A stretch of DNA of 64,000 nt, taken from NCBI RefSeq assembly GCF_003369795.1, contig NZ_CP026730.1, forward strand, positions 5,571,001 through 5,635,000, written 5' to 3'. The notes beneath the pieces are model-generated. The model had not been told where the DNA came from, did no database searches, and was given only the letters and a program-made list of their open reading frames with translations. Origin of the DNA: Streptomyces sp. CB09001. GTDB lineage: Bacteria; Actinomycetota; Actinomycetes; Streptomycetales; Streptomycetaceae. How positions within the stretch are numbered: the stretch's first letter is position 1; every line of letters starts with the position of its first letter. A program made the translations under genes and the position numbers. This document shows, piece after piece, positions 63,265 to 64,000 of this stretch.

Positions 63265-64000
63265 ATGCGTGAAAGGTCCGATGACACGGGTGAGGTGGAC
63301 GTGCGTTCGAAGGGGGAGTCCAGGCGCATCGATCTGAGCGTCCCCCAAGTCGCGGGCAGCGCCCTGGCCGCGGTGGTGGCCGCCAAACTCGCCTCCTCCT
63401 TCGGCGTCTACGGCACGATCGTCGGAGCCGGTCTGATCAGTGTCGTCGCGACCTGCGGGGGCTCGGTGCTCCAGCACTTCTTCAAGCGCACCGGGGAGCA
63501 GATCCGGGTGAAGCGCACCGTCGCCACCGTGCGGATCGGCGGGCGGACCGCCTCGGTTCCGGTCGCGGCGCCGAACCCTGCCCCTGCCCCTGCCCCTGCC
63601 CCTGCCCCTGCCCCGGCTTCGGCTTCGGCTTCGGCTTCGGCTTCGGGAGAGTTCACCGAGGGCACCGTCTACCGCGCGCGGACCAAGGGCCGGCGCCGCC
63701 CGCTGGTCGCGGCGGCCCTCGTCTTCGGCGTCACCATGGCCGGGATCACGGTGTACGAGGTCGCCTCCGGCCAGAACCTGAGCGGCGGCCACAGCACCAC
63801 CGTCGGCAGCGCCGTCACCGGCCACAACGAGTCCGCGGCCGATTCGGGGGAGTTCGGGGAGTCCGGTGGCGCCGAAGACCCGCAGGACGGCCGGGACTCC
63901 GGGGGCTCCGGTGACTCGGGCGACGCGAAGGACTCCGGTTCCGGGAACGACGCCCCGGCGCCCACCCCCTCCGGGACCCCGGACAAAACCGCCGGGAGCC
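63265..64000 (+). CDS. Membrane-anchored protein of unknown function (truncated by window end)
   Basis: The first 245 codons of a protein that continues past the right edge. An amphipathic/hydrophobic segment at about 30-70 (QVAGSALAAVVAAKLASS and VVATCGGSVLQ) precedes a basic patch (KRTGEQIRVKR). An alanine-proline then alanine-serine repeat covers about 103-132. One clear membrane helix is LVAAALVFGVTMAGITVYEV (about 150-170). The outside part is glycine/serine/aspartate-rich and looks like a wall-spanning linker. ATG 63265 has AAGG seven bases upstream. I do not recognise the family. Confidence 0.75.
   Translation, partial: MRERSDDTGEVDVRSKGESRRIDLSVPQVAGSALAAVVAAKLASSFGVYGTIVGAGLISVVATCGGSVLQHFFKRTGEQIRVKRTVATVRIGGRTASVPVAAPNPAPAPAPAPAPAPASASASASASGEFTEGTVYRARTKGRRRPLVAAALVFGVTMAGITVYEVASGQNLSGGHSTTVGSAVTGHNESAADSGEFGESGGAEDPQDGRDSGGSGDSGDAKDSGSGNDAPAPTPSGTPDKTAGS
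63576..63646 (+). repeat. In-frame hexanucleotide repeats
   Basis: CCTGCC is repeated about six times and then GGCTTC about five times, encoding alanine-proline and alanine-serine pairs. Both arrays keep the reading frame when units are gained or lost, so linker length may vary between strains. Confidence 0.8.

Overview
The window is chromosomal DNA of a Streptomyces: very high GC with strong third-position GC bias, GTG starts, short operons, and a gene order typical of the core chromosome (whiH next to hrdB, then parE, parC, ptsH, sepH). I see no phage, insertion sequence, rRNA, tRNA or CRISPR array. I call 53 protein genes; the last runs off the right edge.

Layout. 1-8.1 kb: a TerD protein, a DUF4937 protein, a histidine phosphatase, an ADP-ribosylglycohydrolase, a drug-efflux pump with its divergent TetR repressor and twin operators, RNase HII, and two genes of unknown function. 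8.3-15.5 kb: a RecQ-type helicase fused to a phosphoribosyltransferase-like domain, DUF4192 and NUDIX proteins, and a one-polypeptide ABC transporter. 15.6-22.5 kb: whiH, the principal sigma factor hrdB, a secreted trypsin-like protease, a small zinc-ribbon-like protein and parE. 22.7-33.4 kb: a NarL-type two-component system, a DUF485/SSS symporter pair, a CitA/DcuS-type two-component system, an iron-boxed sucrase/ferredoxin-like gene, and two divergent citrate synthase genes, one fused to a DNA-binding HTH. 33.5-43.3 kb: a small gene pair (including DUF6082), a CobW GTPase, parC, an M16 peptidase pair, an M23 endopeptidase behind a c-di-AMP riboswitch, and a GntR regulator. 43.5-49.6 kb: HPr under two DasR-type operators, a PatA-type protein acetyltransferase, DUF5998, a phosphodiesterase-like enzyme and thymidine kinase. 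49.6-59.4 kb: a carbohydrate cluster with a Tat-exported GH36 glycosidase, a divergent GntR regulator, KbaZ, AgaS, a BadF-type kinase, an EamA permease, KbaY and a metallo-beta-lactamase-fold protein. 59.5-64 kb: a VOC protein, a sulfurtransferase, sepH and a truncated membrane protein.

Themes. Chromosome topology and division (parE, parC, hrdB, whiH, sepH) sits beside carbon and metabolite sensing (HPr/DasR sites, CitA-type kinase, citrate synthases, PatA, the aga/kba cluster). Many genes have a -10-like hexamer 6-7 bases before the start codon and no Shine-Dalgarno, which suggests leaderless mRNAs. The most interesting items are the RecA-NDp-type promoter on recQ, the iron box on the sucrase/ferredoxin gene, the HTH-citrate synthase with its shared palindrome, the perfect palindrome before whiH, and the apparently PTS-independent amino-sugar/tagatose cluster. 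All functional statements come from reading translated motifs and context; no database search was run.
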